From Paulownia fortunei (taxonomy: Eukaryota > Streptophyta > Magnoliopsida > Lamiales > Paulowniaceae): 64,000 nucleotides of DNA. Positions 51,157 through 63,215 of the stretch are shown piece after piece. The notes below the pieces were generated by a model. That model saw only the letters and a program-made list of their open reading frames with translations. It did no database searches and was not told the origin of the DNA. The stretch spans positions 2,240,960 to 2,304,959 of the forward strand of contig CM033123.1 in NCBI GenBank assembly GCA_019321725.1, given 5' to 3'. Each line of letters starts with the position of its first letter. The stretch's first letter is position 1. Made by a program: the position numbers and the translations under genes.

Positions 51157-52375
51157 TGCTAATGAGGAAACTTGTATGCTCTTTTCGTTCTCTCTTTCAA
51201 GATGGTAGCGAAGCTACACACAAACCACAACCCTGTGCATAATAAATGTATTTAAGATTATAAACTGTTAAATTGTTATTCCATCAATTTTCAATGCCCT
51301 TCCAGCAAAGCTGATTATACAATATAGTTTCAAGAAACAACAAGTGGAACTGAACTTGCACAACTACAGCATACAGTTCTTCCTTCACAATACTACACTG
51401 ACATCTAGCTTACACTATGTCACATTAAAAAAAACCTTTAACATTTTAGCAATCCAAAAACCATGTATGCCAAACTAAAAACAGTTTAAGGTAAGTTTAA
51501 ATCCATTGACAACTTTCTCAATCTTCCGGAGGATAGACTTTAGAGGTGTTCAAGAATAAATTTCTAAAAACATAGGCGCACGGCCACATTAGGCATAACA
51601 TACAATGCAATATAAGGAGTGACAATCTAATATAGGGCCATGCAATTAATACCAAAAAAATGCCGCTAAAAAAGGGGCGAAAGACTGGAACTTTGGGCAA
51701 CAACTTTGCAATGCAACACTGTTTTGTAACATTACTGTGAATATATAGTGACAAAAAGATACAAAAAAGAAAAAGAAAAAGAAAAGCACTGTAGTTTATA
51801 ATCAGACATCATAGATAAGCGTAATGTGATAAGAACCTGATTCTTGTTCACAAGTTTAAGGTCAGAACAAGAAAAACAAATGAGAGGAGATTAAAAAAAC
51901 CAATCAGCGCAATCACTTCAAGGTTACAGTTTCGTCAATTAATGGCTTACACCGAGAAAACAATTATGTGGATTTTAAAGGAAGCATTCAAACGATTCTT
52001 CACTTTCTTGAAAACAACAAAGAGAACCCATCATTTTATTTCTAGAGTTAATCAAGATTGTCCCTAAACAATAAATAAATAAATACAGAATAACCCATTT
52101 AAGAAGCAGAATGAAAACATGGGGTTTTCCCAGAGTTTCAAGATTCTGATGATTCCAATCATTACAGCAATGATTAGTCAAAATAGTGAACAGCAAAAGG
52201 TAAAATTAATTACGGAACACAAACCCTGGAACCGAAGGAATCAATGGGAACTGCAAATGAAGTAAAAGATATCTGGTTTTCCTTCCTGATAGGACGGCCG
52301 GCGGGTCGAGAGAGAGTGAGAGAGGTGAAATTCGCAGTTGAGTGTTGGTGGTGTTGTGCGCAGGGTATTTTGGAG
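51157..52375 (-). other. 5' UTR exons and leader intron of the phosphatase gene
   Basis: A GTGTGTAG acceptor at 51214 precedes a short untranslated stretch before the ATG at 51156. A likely non-coding first exon lies at about 52375-52225, rich in CT and ending CCAGG|GTTTGT. The intron between holds nothing recognisable. A TATA-like TTATATAC lies near 52410. Confidence 0.5.
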
Positions 52376-52419
52376 GCCACTTTAAATTGGAAATCAAATA
52401 ATTATTTAGTATATAACGT

Positions 52420-55011
52420 TTTTCTCTTCTAATAATTAATTTAACATATAGTGCGTATGTTTGTTGAAATCTTTTTTGAAAAATAACAACAGTTAATAAT
52501 ATCTTTTACACGTAATTTTTACCGTGAATCTATGTTCTAATATTAAAATATCATTGTAATTTTGAGTAATTTAAATATAAATTAAACGTACATCATTTAT
52601 AATTTAAAGAGAATATAGTTATTTTATATAACATAATTTTTTTCTTATTAGACTAGAATATCAAATTTTTTAAAATATTATATTTTCAATAATTATATAT
52701 AAAAAGACTCTCAATTAATATTTTAAAACACATCATATCCAAATTTAGGCCAAAATGACCTAATTTAGTTTAGCCGATTCATAAACAACTCATTTCGATT
52801 ATTTAGGTCCAATCAATTGGGATCAAATATCGTGGTGTCAATGTTCATTAATATACTTATTTGTATTAAAATAATTCAATGGATTATCATTTGTGTTAAA
52901 ATAACTGGATTAAATATTAAAATGTATATACAAGGTAAATAATATTTATTTCAATTTTAAATTTAAGTACCAACGTATCTAAACAAATTGAGCTGTTTAA
53001 ACGAGGTAATGGGTTCTATAATCCATTAACATTAATTGATTAAAGTTCTTTTAATTAGTTTGTTGGTAAAAAGAAATTTAATGAGGGTGTCTACATGGAA
53101 TTCACTTTTGGCACTAGGATACCTTGAAGGTTTGTGTTTCATTATTTTCCAATTTGAATATTTTATTGGAATAGAATGATGATATTTAATATATTTGGTA
53201 TATGTTTACGGTAGTTAGTGAAATACAGGGATATAAAAAATTAGTATGTATTATGTACAGAGTATATAATATATTTTTGTTAAAAATTATGACGAAAAAA
53301 TTAATAAAAAATATAAAATTAATTAATATACTAATTTGTAGATTATGAATAAAATAAGAATGTAAAAGAATTGTTCAAAAATAAAAATGCAGTTTATTTT
53401 AATATTATTTTTATATGAATTGTATTTGTACTTATTTTTAAATTATGTAAAAAATATTTTATAAGTATTTATTGTTATTTAATTTATAATTTAATATAAC
53501 TTAAAAATAATTATTTAATAATAATTATATATTCATAAATTGTTAGAACTTTTTATTTATTTATATGATATTCCATTAATATTTATAAATAAATTTTAAT
53601 TAAATTTTAAATTATATTTAAATATTATAAATATCTATTATAATAAAATATTATTCATCAAGTCCTATACGAATAAATGTAATACATGTACTAAATATTT
53701 TACCTCAAAAATATGAATTATTATTCAACAGTTTAAAAGATATATTAAAAATAAAAATATTTTTTAATTATTCATACATATATATATATATATATGTATT
53801 TTACAATTATAATATGAGTTTAGACTAATGATTTGATTAAGGTTCTAAGCTCTTATATGCCCAACAAAAAGAGAAAATCTAAGTTCATCGCGCCCCAACG
53901 CTGTATAGGGCGCCGCACCTCCAAACAAAACTGAGCCTAACACGCCATGGCACCAAAATGGTGACAGAGACTCGTGCCGTGGAGCAGTGACAGATATTCG
54001 TGTCGTGGAGCCAGTTTCCAAAGGAAATTAACAAGTTTAGTATTCGTGGATCTCATTACTTGTAAATTTTTCTTAAAATATTTAGTAAATTTTTTAATTT
54101 TTTTTTATAAACTTTCAAAATAAGATATTAAGACCTTAAAAGCTGTTTTTCAAAAATATATAAAATTATAACGTATTTTTAATATTTTAATAATTTTTTT
54201 AATATTGATAATTTTAATTATAAATTTGTGATTATTAATATTTTAAAAGTTCTATAATTTTATTTCATCAAAATATTTCAACAACTTATTTTTAAAATAA
54301 AATTTAACATCTTACAAAATATAAAATCTTATAAATTTTTTTAAAATAAATTAATTATTCTAATTGCAATATAGGATCCAAGCGATGACTTCCATGCCAA
54401 GCTAAGAGAAAACTATTTTTTATAAAAAATATTAGCATTAATATAAGTGTTGTGACAACGGAACTAAACAAATAATAAATCTGTAAAGCTATTTTGTTTG
54501 TTTACTTGAATTTGAACTCAAGTTTTAAATTAAATTAAATTATCTAAGTAAAATCTTGGACCCTTTAGCATAAGACTATTATTTTAATAAAACTATTAAC
54601 GTATATTCACGAAACAATGCTTATTTATATAGTTTCAAGATTTTTCAATTTTGCTATGTATGGATTAGAACTGATCCTACACAATGTACGTAAATTGTGA
54701 TTTTGCAAGTAGAAAGAGAGGTGTATTGGTTTTTAGAAGATTTAAAATGATCTAATATTTGGGAAATTATAAGATGAATAAAAGGTTTAATAGTTTAATA
54801 GAATATTAAAATGATCACATGTATTTTATTGTAAAATACACAAGTTATTTTTTTCAATCAAAGTTTAATAGTTTTGCCTATCATTTTATCACTTTTGTGT
54901 TTTTTTTTTTTCAAATTTGACAATTTCACCTTAAAAATGGATAAAATTGAAAATTAAAGAAAAGGACAAATAAAGCTGTCGTGATCCTATCATTCTAAGA
55001 ATTATGTATAC

Positions 55012-55053
<42 letters not shown>

Positions 55054-55460
55054 TGTACGGCTATGCTATTGTACGGCCTCAAGATGATCAATGAAATGTT
55101 TTTATTAAATTTACGAAGTGGAAGATGGAGAACTATATAAGTTTTTCAAAAAATAAAATATAGATATAGTGTAATTAAAGAAAATCATACCAGATCTTGA
55201 ACAATTCCTTGGCATCGATTCACAAATCTGGAACGTAGAATAAGTTGACCATTCAAATCTATCTTAATCGTTGACAAAAACTGGAATTCAAGTGGCAGCA
55301 ATTTCTCAATTTAATATTTCATTCTTCAGTTGACCTGTATATAGGTGGTTCAAAAAGGAAATGAAAGCCGGCGATTCTCAATTTAAATTTTATTTCAGGA
55401 ATTCAATATCAAGTATTTTATTTTATAAAAAATAAAATACTTAATAAAAAATACATTCAC

Positions 55461-55495
<35 letters not shown>

Positions 55496-55539
55496 TGGAT
55501 ATGGATATAGCATTGACAAGAACAATCTAATCCTTATGC
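52420..55539. other. AT-rich intergenic stretch
   Basis: No coding signal. It is strongly AT-rich, with long A/T runs and a (TA)n(TG)n microsatellite at about 55009-55053. A GC-richer island near 53890-54010 has no open frame of note. Confidence 0.6.
55464..55491. repeat. (AT)n microsatellite
   Basis: About 14 AT units, roughly 300 bases upstream of the first proteinase-like copy. Confidence 0.9.
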
Positions 55540-55544
55540 TGATG

Positions 55545-55710
55545 AAAGGAATAAACCATATCCAATTATCCATAGATTAAAAACAACTTAAATGTATTCT
55601 CATTCACAAATTGCTGTTCTCAGCCAGCAGCAATTCAACCTTTCCAAAACATTGACTAATCTAAATTAGCTGTCATGCCATTTTTAGATGTCCATAAATA
55701 CACATCCTGC
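55545..55710 (+). promoter_or_regulatory. Proximal promoter of proteinase-like copy 1 (repeat unit P)
   Basis: It shares ordered blocks with 58840-59000 and 59280-59455: AAGGAATAAACCAT, a CAGCAGC-containing block, a TTGACTAA-like block, and the TATA-like CCATAAATA about 85 bases before the start codon. Confidence 0.6.
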
Positions 55711-55777
55711 AATCTCACTTGATCAAAAATCACTTCATTTGCATTTGCATTTGCATTTGAATCCTGTTTCATTGGCA

Positions 55778-57009
55778 ATGGCTTCTTTCCTGTATTCTCT
55801 TCTCTTCTTCCTTGCCATCCTCGTTTCTGCTACAAATGCTCAAAATGGCCCAACACTTCCCATTATGAAAGACGCAAAAACTTCACAATTCTACACCACT
55901 ATACAGATGGGCAGCAACCGAGCCACCATAAACACTGTCATCGACCTTGGTGGCCCGTTCTTGTGGTTTGCTTGCAACGACTACACATCCAACACTTACG
56001 CTCCAATCCCCTGTGGCTCAACCAAATGTGAGGTCGCCAAGGGGATCGGCTGCGTTGGATGCAATTTGCCCCCACGCCCCGGCTGCACCAATGACACCTG
56101 TGGCGCCTCCCCTTATAATCCTTTCCTAAACATACTCGTTTCACAAGGCTTCGCGGAGGATACATTTTACACGAAAGATCGCCTGGCGGTGCCCGAGTTT
56201 TCCTTCTCTTGCATGGACAAGGATTACCTGGAGGGCCTGGCAAGTGGCACTACAGGCATGTTAGGCCTCGCCAGGACCGAAATCTCTTTGCACAAACAAG
56301 TGGCAAGAAAGCTTAGCTTGCCTGATAAATTCTCCCTCTGCCTTCCCTCTTCAGGAATCGGAAAATTATCAGTCGGGGCCAGCCCATATACGAAATCAGA
56401 TATCTCCAAATCTCTTAAGACCACGCCCCTGATCATCAACCCTGTAAGTACCTATCCCATTTTCACAACAGGCGAACCGTCGGACGAGTACTTCATCGAC
56501 GTGAAATCGATCAGGGTTGATGGAGCACCACTCTCTGTCAAGAATTCCTACTTTGCCATCGACAAAAACGGAGTTGGGGGAACGAAAATCAGTACTATAC
56601 AGAACTTTACAGCTCTGCATAATTCCATCTACAAGCCCTTTACCAGGGCTTTCGTGAAGGCAGCAGCCAACATGAAGATTAAAAGCATAGCGGCTGTTCC
56701 ACCATTCAGGCCTGTTTCAGCTCAGACTCAATTTCCAAGACCCCGTCAGGGCCTTCAGTGCCAGACATTGATTTGGTTTTGCCAGGTAATGATGTATACT
56801 GGAGGATAAAAGGAGCCAACTCAATGGTTGAGATTGATCAGAAAACAACGTGTCTTGGATTTGTCGACGGTGGTTCAAATCCAAGGACCTCAATCGTGAT
56901 TGGAGCACATCAATTGGAGGAGAATTTATTGGAGTTTGATCTGGTCTCGTCCCAGCTTCGATTCAGTTCTTCTCTTCTGATCCAGAACAAGAGCTGTTCC
57001 CGCCTCTAA
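55778..57009 (+). pseudogene. Xylanase-inhibitor/EDGP-like aspartic proteinase relative, copy 1, frameshifted
   Basis: A single exon. Met at 55778 is chosen because a signal peptide follows directly (MASFLYSLLFFLAILVS, cleavage near NAQ) as in copy 2; an upstream in-frame Met at 55688 lies in the promoter repeat. The product follows copy 2 closely through VPPFR (about residue 311). There GGGCC of copy 2 is GGCC (56709-56712), a one-base loss. The frame then adds about 32 unrelated residues and stops near 56809. The original frame stays open and well conserved from there to TAA at 57007-57009 (IDLVLPGNDVYWRIKG through NKSCSRL). The predicted 343-residue product would lack roughly the last 100 residues and several conserved cysteines. 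The clean downstream frame means a very recent mutation or an assembly error. Confidence 0.85.
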
Positions 57010-58839
57010 TTAGTGTTTTTCATTATCTTGGTTCTCGTATTATGAGTGTGATTGTTGTTAATTTGTAAGTGTATCTATCAAACATGTTTTTGTTTGACTT
57101 GGTTTTTGTCAATAACAGAAATAAAAGTGAAAGCTTTATAATTAGAACGTCCAGTTTTATTTGTATACTTGGAAACCATTATGAGATTTTTGTCAAAAAT
57201 AAATTATTTCTTTTTCCAAGATTTAAATAAAATGACACTTTAGTGAAATTTATAGAAAGTACAATATTTTTGTTATCTAATCATTTACGTACCAAACTAC
57301 TTTGCCATATTTATAACATCCCTTAATCTAACTAATGCATGTATAAGGGCATTATATGCCAATTTCATCGATCATTAAATAAATTATTCAATTCAATAAC
57401 TTTTCTATCTAAAATTATTCTTTTGGGTACTCAACTAATAATGATATACGTAGTTTTTGAAATATGTTCATAATAATTGACCAATAAAAGAAAGAACATG
57501 GGGTTTTCATACTGATTTTTCTAACTTTAGCTATTAGTCATATTCTGTATCAAGAGAAATAATAAGGGGTTTCTCATATTGATTGAAAAAAACTCAGGTG
57601 TTAACTGTATTCTGTCTAATTTATTATGACTTTTCATATCTTTGTTTTTCAACATCAAGTATTAATCGTATTCTGTCTCATTAGTTTTTCAAGTTCAAGT
57701 ATTAGTTGTATTTAGTCTAATTTATTATGACTTTTCATATTTTAGTTTGTCAAACTTCAAGTATATACCATTTTTTATTGATTTGTTGGTCCCATGTGCT
57801 TCTCTTATCTACCCGAAAATCAATCAAATACCATACTTTTTTCTCTTAAATCTCGTTATCTTCTTAAAATTTACATTAGTATCTTGCATTATGATCATAA
57901 TACTTCAAATATTATATCATAGTTAAATATAAGATAATTAGTCATTACAATACTCGTCTCAAATTGTGGATCATGTTGTATCAGCATTACCTATTTCGAA
58001 TCTCTATTTTGTGGCAAATCTTTACATTTCTTGTTTCACATTTTACTATCTACTACTATAACGGATACAAGATCAGTTGTTTTCATATATCACGTACTTT
58101 CGTGCGAAAATGGATGTGTAATTTACAATATTAATGCTAAATATTTCAATTTATTTCTTAAGAAGATAATTTGTTAATAAATGTTGTGATTTGATACTTG
58201 GCAATATCAAAAATTATATTAATATCAAAATAAATGATTAAATAATTCAAGTTGTACTGTAATCAGCTGCCAACCGGACATTCAAATAGTTCTTTTGCTT
58301 ACAATTTCTTATGTCGGTGTCTGGAATTAATAATTTAATTCAACCACTCATGAAGATATAATTGTGCTGGATATAGTAATATGCTCTGAACGAGTACAAG
58401 TCAAATGGAAGAAAATGGAGTGCAATAAAATAAATACCTGGATGCACTCTTCAACAATACTCATTATTAGGATAGGTAGTTTCTGATCACTTGTAATCTT
58501 ATATTTTAATTTAGTATTTTATTAAATATTTTATATAATAAATACATATTGAATATAAGAATTTTTTTAATATATATATTAACATGAACAATATACACTT
58601 GTCATGCACATCAGAAATGAAATACGAGATAAAATAATAGATTAAATTTAAAATCTGTAGTTTTTTTATTGGATTTTTATTGAAAGTAAAAAAGAATCCA
58701 CCTTGATAAATCAAACTTAAGTGAATTTTTGAAGATATATTTTGCTCATATTAGCAAGTGAAGTATTTTGTATAGTTGGTAAAATCCCTAGCATGATTAC
58801 TAATTACACCATAGTGATCTAATTCTAACACCCATAGCT
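57010..58839. other. Spacer within the proteinase-like array
   Basis: The start is the 3' UTR of copy 1, which resembles that of copy 2 around a GAAAGCTTTA block. The rest is AT-rich with no coding signal. Confidence 0.6.
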
Positions 58840-59000
58840 CTGATGCAAGGAATAAACCATCTCCATAAAACCCCATGGCAAGATACAAAAAAGCAGACAA
58901 CTAAATTTGATGCCCATGCCCAGCAGCCAATGAACACCAACTTTGACTAACTTAAAATTACTACAATGCCACTATTTTATGTCCATAAATATTCATGAAG
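58840..59000 (+). promoter_or_regulatory. Orphan copy of the promoter repeat unit P
   Basis: It matches the promoters of both array genes, ending in GTCCATAAATATTCATGAAG. No proteinase-like coding sequence follows before the next promoter copy at about 59280. Confidence 0.55.
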
Positions 59001-59279
59001 AAAGTACTGAATATTGGGTTAAGTAGTTCTGTAGAAGAGCAAAAAGAAGATTTACATGTCTTCTAATAAAGTTGAATAAACAAATTAGGCATATTTCTAA
59101 TTGCAGAAAGTTCTGTGCTTCATATTTGTTGACCAGTCAAGAGTACACATTATTGGTGATCTTATGAACTTATTAGTAAATTATGAGATGTAATAGTTTG
59201 ACCGTGTTTGTCCAAAGGAAGATGGACCCTCCAGATAAAATGTTGAGCCGCCATATCCAAAACGAGTAGCCTTAAAACC

Positions 59280-59455
59280 TTTGCAAGGAGTAAACCTTCT
59301 GGAGAAAGCAGCATGGCAAGAGACAACTATTTTTGATGGATTCTCAGTCATTAAATGCTGCACTCAGCAGCCATTCATGAACACCAACTTGGACAAACCA
59401 AAAATTGCTGCATTGCCACTCTTGGAGGTCCATAGACCATAAATACTCATCTTGC
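59280..59455 (+). promoter_or_regulatory. Proximal promoter of proteinase-like copy 2 (repeat unit P)
   Basis: It shares the CAGCAGCCA and ATGAACACCAACTTG blocks with the orphan copy, and the TATA-like CCATAAATACTC at 59439-59450, about 60-70 bases before the start codon. Confidence 0.6.
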
Positions 59456-59508
59456 TATCTCATTTCATCATCAAGCAATTCACTTGCATATTGCATATTA
59501 TTCCAATT

Positions 59509-60738
59509 ATGGCATCTTTCCATTCCTCAGTTTTGTTCCTTGCCATCCTCATTTGTGCTGCCCATGCTCAAAACGGCCTAATCCTTCCCATTAGGAAGGA
59601 TGCCAAAACATCTCAATTCTACACCACCTTTCAGATGGGCAGCAACCAAGCAACTGTGAACACGGTCATCGATCTTGGGGCCCAATTCTTATGGTTCGCT
59701 TGCGATGATTACACCTCAAACACTTACGCCCCAATCCCCTGTGATTCTGGCAAATGTGAGGTAGCCAAGGGAATTGGGTGTGTGGGTTGTAACCTACCCG
59801 CCCGCCCCGGCTGCACCAACAACACCTGCGGCGCCTCTCCTTTCAACCCCTTCCAGGGCGCGCTTGTCTCCCAAGGTTATGCAGAGGATACTTTGTCGTC
59901 GAAAGATCATGTGGAGGTGCCCCAATTTATCTTCTCTTGTATGGGAAATGATTACCTGGAGGGCCTGGCAAGCGGCACCACAGGCATGTTAGGCCTCGCC
60001 AGGACTGAAATCTCCATGCACAAACAAGTGGCGAACAAGTTGAACTTGCCTGATAAATTCTCTCTCTGTCCTCCATCTTCTGGACTCGGGAAATTGTCGA
60101 TTGGAAGCCAGGCATCCGCAAAATCTGACATCTCAAACTTGCTCAAGTCCACACCCCTGATCATAAACCCCGTCAGCACTGCACCTGCTTACACAGTGGG
60201 TGACCCATCGGATGAGTACTTCATTGATGTTAAATCTATAAGAGTCGGCGGAGAACCCCTGTCTGTCAGGGATTCTTATTTTTCCATCGACAAAGATGGG
60301 GTCGGGGGCACGAAAATCAGTACTATACAGAATTATAGTGCTCTGCATACTTCCATTTACAAGCCTTTGTCCCGGGCTTTCGACAAAGCATCAGCCAACA
60401 TGAAGATCAGGAGTGTGGCAGCCGTGCCACCATTCAGGGCCTGTTACAGCTCAGACTCGATTTCCAAGACACAGGCCGGGCCTGATGTTCCCACCATTGA
60501 TCTTGTTTTGCCTGGAAATGATATTTACTGGAGGATCAATGGAGCCAATTCAATGGTTGAGATTGATCAGAAAACAATGTGCCTTGCATTTGTGGATGCA
60601 GGGTCGAGGCCGAGGACCTCTATCGTGATAGGGGCGCATCAGTTGGAGGAGAATTTCCTGGAGTTTGACCTGGTTTCTTCCCAGCTTAAGTTCAGTTCTT
60701 CTCTTTTGGTCCAGAACAAAAGCTGCTCCCGCCTTTAA
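59509..60738 (+). CDS. Xylanase-inhibitor/EDGP-like (GIP-type) aspartic proteinase relative, 409 aa
   Basis: An intact single exon, TAA-terminated. Met 59509 begins a signal peptide (MASFHSSVLFLAILICAAHA, then QNG). The pepsin-like fold is recognisable: first active-site loop VIDLGAQFLWFACDDY; many paired cysteines (GIGCVGCNLPARPGC); GTTGMLGLARTEISMHKQVA; FSLCPPSSGLGKLSIG; second-lobe GVGGTKISTIQNYSALHTSI; then IDLVLPGNDIYWRING and NKSCSRL. The first loop is DLG rather than DTG, and the second active-site Asp is replaced (GGTKIST), so it should not be a protease. Relatives are secreted apoplastic proteins: carrot EDGP, tobacco GIP-type inhibitors, wheat TAXI and legume basic 7S globulins. Several inhibit microbial cell-wall-degrading glycosidases; the exact target here is unknown. 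It lies 2.5 kb after its broken tandem copy. Confidence 0.93.
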   Translation: MASFHSSVLFLAILICAAHAQNGLILPIRKDAKTSQFYTTFQMGSNQATVNTVIDLGAQFLWFACDDYTSNTYAPIPCDSGKCEVAKGIGCVGCNLPARPGCTNNTCGASPFNPFQGALVSQGYAEDTLSSKDHVEVPQFIFSCMGNDYLEGLASGTTGMLGLARTEISMHKQVANKLNLPDKFSLCPPSSGLGKLSIGSQASAKSDISNLLKSTPLIINPVSTAPAYTVGDPSDEYFIDVKSIRVGGEPLSVRDSYFSIDKDGVGGTKISTIQNYSALHTSIYKPLSRAFDKASANMKIRSVAAVPPFRACYSSDSISKTQAGPDVPTIDLVLPGNDIYWRINGANSMVEIDQKTMCLAFVDAGSRPRTSIVIGAHQLEENFLEFDLVSSQLKFSSSLLVQNKSCSRL

Positions 60739-61714
60739 GATCACTGGTTTTGAAGATGTTAGTTGTAGTTTTTGTACTTCGTTTTCATGATGTTTGTTGT
60801 TGCATTACAACAGTGGTCTGCCTTTGATTAATTAGTGTAACCAAGTGTCATTGTTTGACTTGTATCTGCATGATGGCAATAAGATTGAAAGCTTTACAGT
60901 TTCTTTTCTTAACAATCTGCTGGATCTTCTTTAGAAATTGTCAAGTAGCTGACCTCACAGCTTACTTTACAAACTTTTTTCTGAGTTTTTCATTGGTTAT
61001 GGAATAATTTGAGATTCCAACCTTTTCCCAAGATCAAAGAGAAGGAAAATTGGTGTACAGTCTGTTTGTTCGCTCTGTGCTTAAGTTTTTCCAGTCTTCT
61101 TCATGCATGAAGTTCAATGCCAAGAACATGATATCAGAATTTCTTCCTAAACGTTGTTCTACTGATAATTACTAGTGTTGTTAATTATATGTGAAATTAT
61201 GGTGAGATTGACAAGCGATGTAGACATATAAAATAATTCTACATTCCAAAGATTTTCAGGAAGTTTTTTCCAGATTTCGTGAGTCAGATGTTGGTAAATA
61301 AAGGCATCTTACAAAAAATTCTTCACTTCAGTTGTCTAGCAGCATTATTTTATGAACCCACAAATTCTTCATTTGTTAATCATGAGATATAATTGTTAGC
61401 ATGTGACAACCAGGAGCAGGGGAAACCCCGAGAAATTCTTGAGCCGCCGCATCCATGATCAGAACATTTTTTCCTTTATTTCATTTTTCCTCTTTCTTGC
61501 TTTGTTCTCGAGATTATTATCTTCAATAACTGTAAAGCCCTTTACTCTTCGAAATTTATGCCGGGATGCGTATAGTCTAAATAGATTCTTTTAACAGCCT
61601 TTGTTTTCCACAAGCAAAATTCCATATATCCCGAACAGTATTACTGTGAAATTTCTTTCAAATGATTAAAGGGGTGTGCAAATGAAGCTCAAACACGAGG
61701 ACTAAGACAAATTA
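60739..61714. other. Downstream spacer of the array
   Basis: 3' UTR of copy 2, then non-coding DNA. The part at 61371-61460 resembles sequence upstream of copy 2 (about 59165-59260), including a TTGAGCCGCC motif, so another array unit may have begun here. Confidence 0.5.
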
Positions 61715-63201
61715 TGTTTGCCAAGCTGAGTTAAGATGATATTAAGCACCAGGTAGCAATAGCAATGGGATATTTTATACACAGGATTAAAAGGAGATAT
61801 ATTATAAGTTCTTGAAATAAAAAAAATAGGGAGATATCTATGCCCTTGAGTAAATTATTATATAATATGATATTTTGAAATAAAATATTTGTTTTGATTT
61901 ATTTATAAATTATTTTGAACTTGCATTTGTCCATGGAGTATTTTGATATTATAAATTGAGTGTTTAAGTCGTTAAATACAAAAAGATTCAATTTATAATT
62001 CAATCCAAAGAATTATTATCCACGATCGATAAATAAATGCGAACAATTTATTTTGACAAGATCGTTTCAATTTTATAGAAGTCTATATTTGATTTGGTAA
62101 TAAAATTGAAAATACATTTTAATATATTGGATTAGACCACGTGAAATTAAAATTATAATTTAACCACATAAATTTAATTTCACTTGATTGTCATACGTGA
62201 CACCTTAATCCTGAGCGAATAATGAACTTCGATTACTAACTTGAAGTTCCTTGAAGTACCAATAAGTGAGATCAGATTGATAGTCAATATTTCGATATTT
62301 TGGAATTAAAGTGAAATAACGGAGAACATATATTCGTAATATGGAGTCCGTCACCTATTTAATAGGTATGATCATGATCTCACGAGTTCTTCTTATAGAC
62401 AGTAAAATCTGAGTTCAGTAATTCAATATTGATTATTGAATTAATAGTGTGATGTGATCACATGGGATTGTCAGATAGAAGTTGAGAGTTGATCATTTAT
62501 GAATATTGGAAAAAAGGGCATTTTGGTCAATTTACCCTATTCCAATTATTCCAGTTGATCGACGGGGGTAACATGTAAGATCGATAAATTAGAGGATTTA
62601 TATAATTGATTATTAGCTTCAGTAATTTCAATTGGATTAAGAGTGCAGTCTCGTTTCTTTAGTGAAATGGAATAAGATTAATAAATTATTTTGACTAGTC
62701 ATGAGTTGACTGGGTCAAAATTAATTTATTAGAGGTTAGTCTAATTGGGTCCGACCAGATCCCTTTGGTGGCTCCAGTATAAGAACTGGTTAAATTACAA
62801 GAGTTGTAATTTATTAAAACTGCATAAATTTGGGATAGGAAATGATCTTATCAGATAAGATTCCTGAATTTTTATCAGATAAGAATTATATTTTCTCCAG
62901 AATTTCCGAATTGGTTTATATTCAACTTTCATCGTTGTGCCCACACACACAAAAAAAAGAGTGCAGTTTTAAAGTTTTTGAGAGAACACCAGAGAAGGTT
63001 TGGAGGTTTGGAGGGTGGCACCATTCAATTCCGACGAAAGATTATTGTAGAAATCATTATAGATGTAATCTTTCTAAACTTTTTCTTAACCAATTAATCA
63101 GTTTTGGTTAAATACGCATTATGATCAAAGATCCTATGGCGGGACGTTTGAATAATAGAAAATTAATTTTTATGATTGAACAATCCTGTTTTTGGCTAAC
63201 A
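61715..63201 (+). repeat. 5' LTR of the second retrotransposon
   Basis: The right boundary is firm: TTGGCTAACA, two bases, then the primer-binding site. The left boundary is proposed from TGTTTGCCAA at 61715, which matches the inverted right terminus with one mismatch. That gives an LTR of about 1.49 kb. The partner LTR is outside the window, so the left end cannot be confirmed. Confidence 0.6.
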
Positions 63202-63203
63202 TA

Positions 63204-63215
63204 TGGTATCAGAGC
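63204..63215 (+). other. Primer-binding site, initiator tRNA-Met type
   Basis: TGGTATCAGAGC lies two bases after the LTR end, the same priming sequence as in the intronic copia element but on the opposite strand. Confidence 0.9.

Noticed and set aside
52206..52397. A 63-codon minus-strand frame upstream of the phosphatase.
   Set aside because: It fits a non-coding CT-rich first exon, with a splice donor near 52225.
55688..55777. Upstream Met of proteinase-like copy 1, and likewise 59452 for copy 2.
   Set aside because: Both add residues ahead of a clean signal peptide and lie in the promoter repeat or leader.
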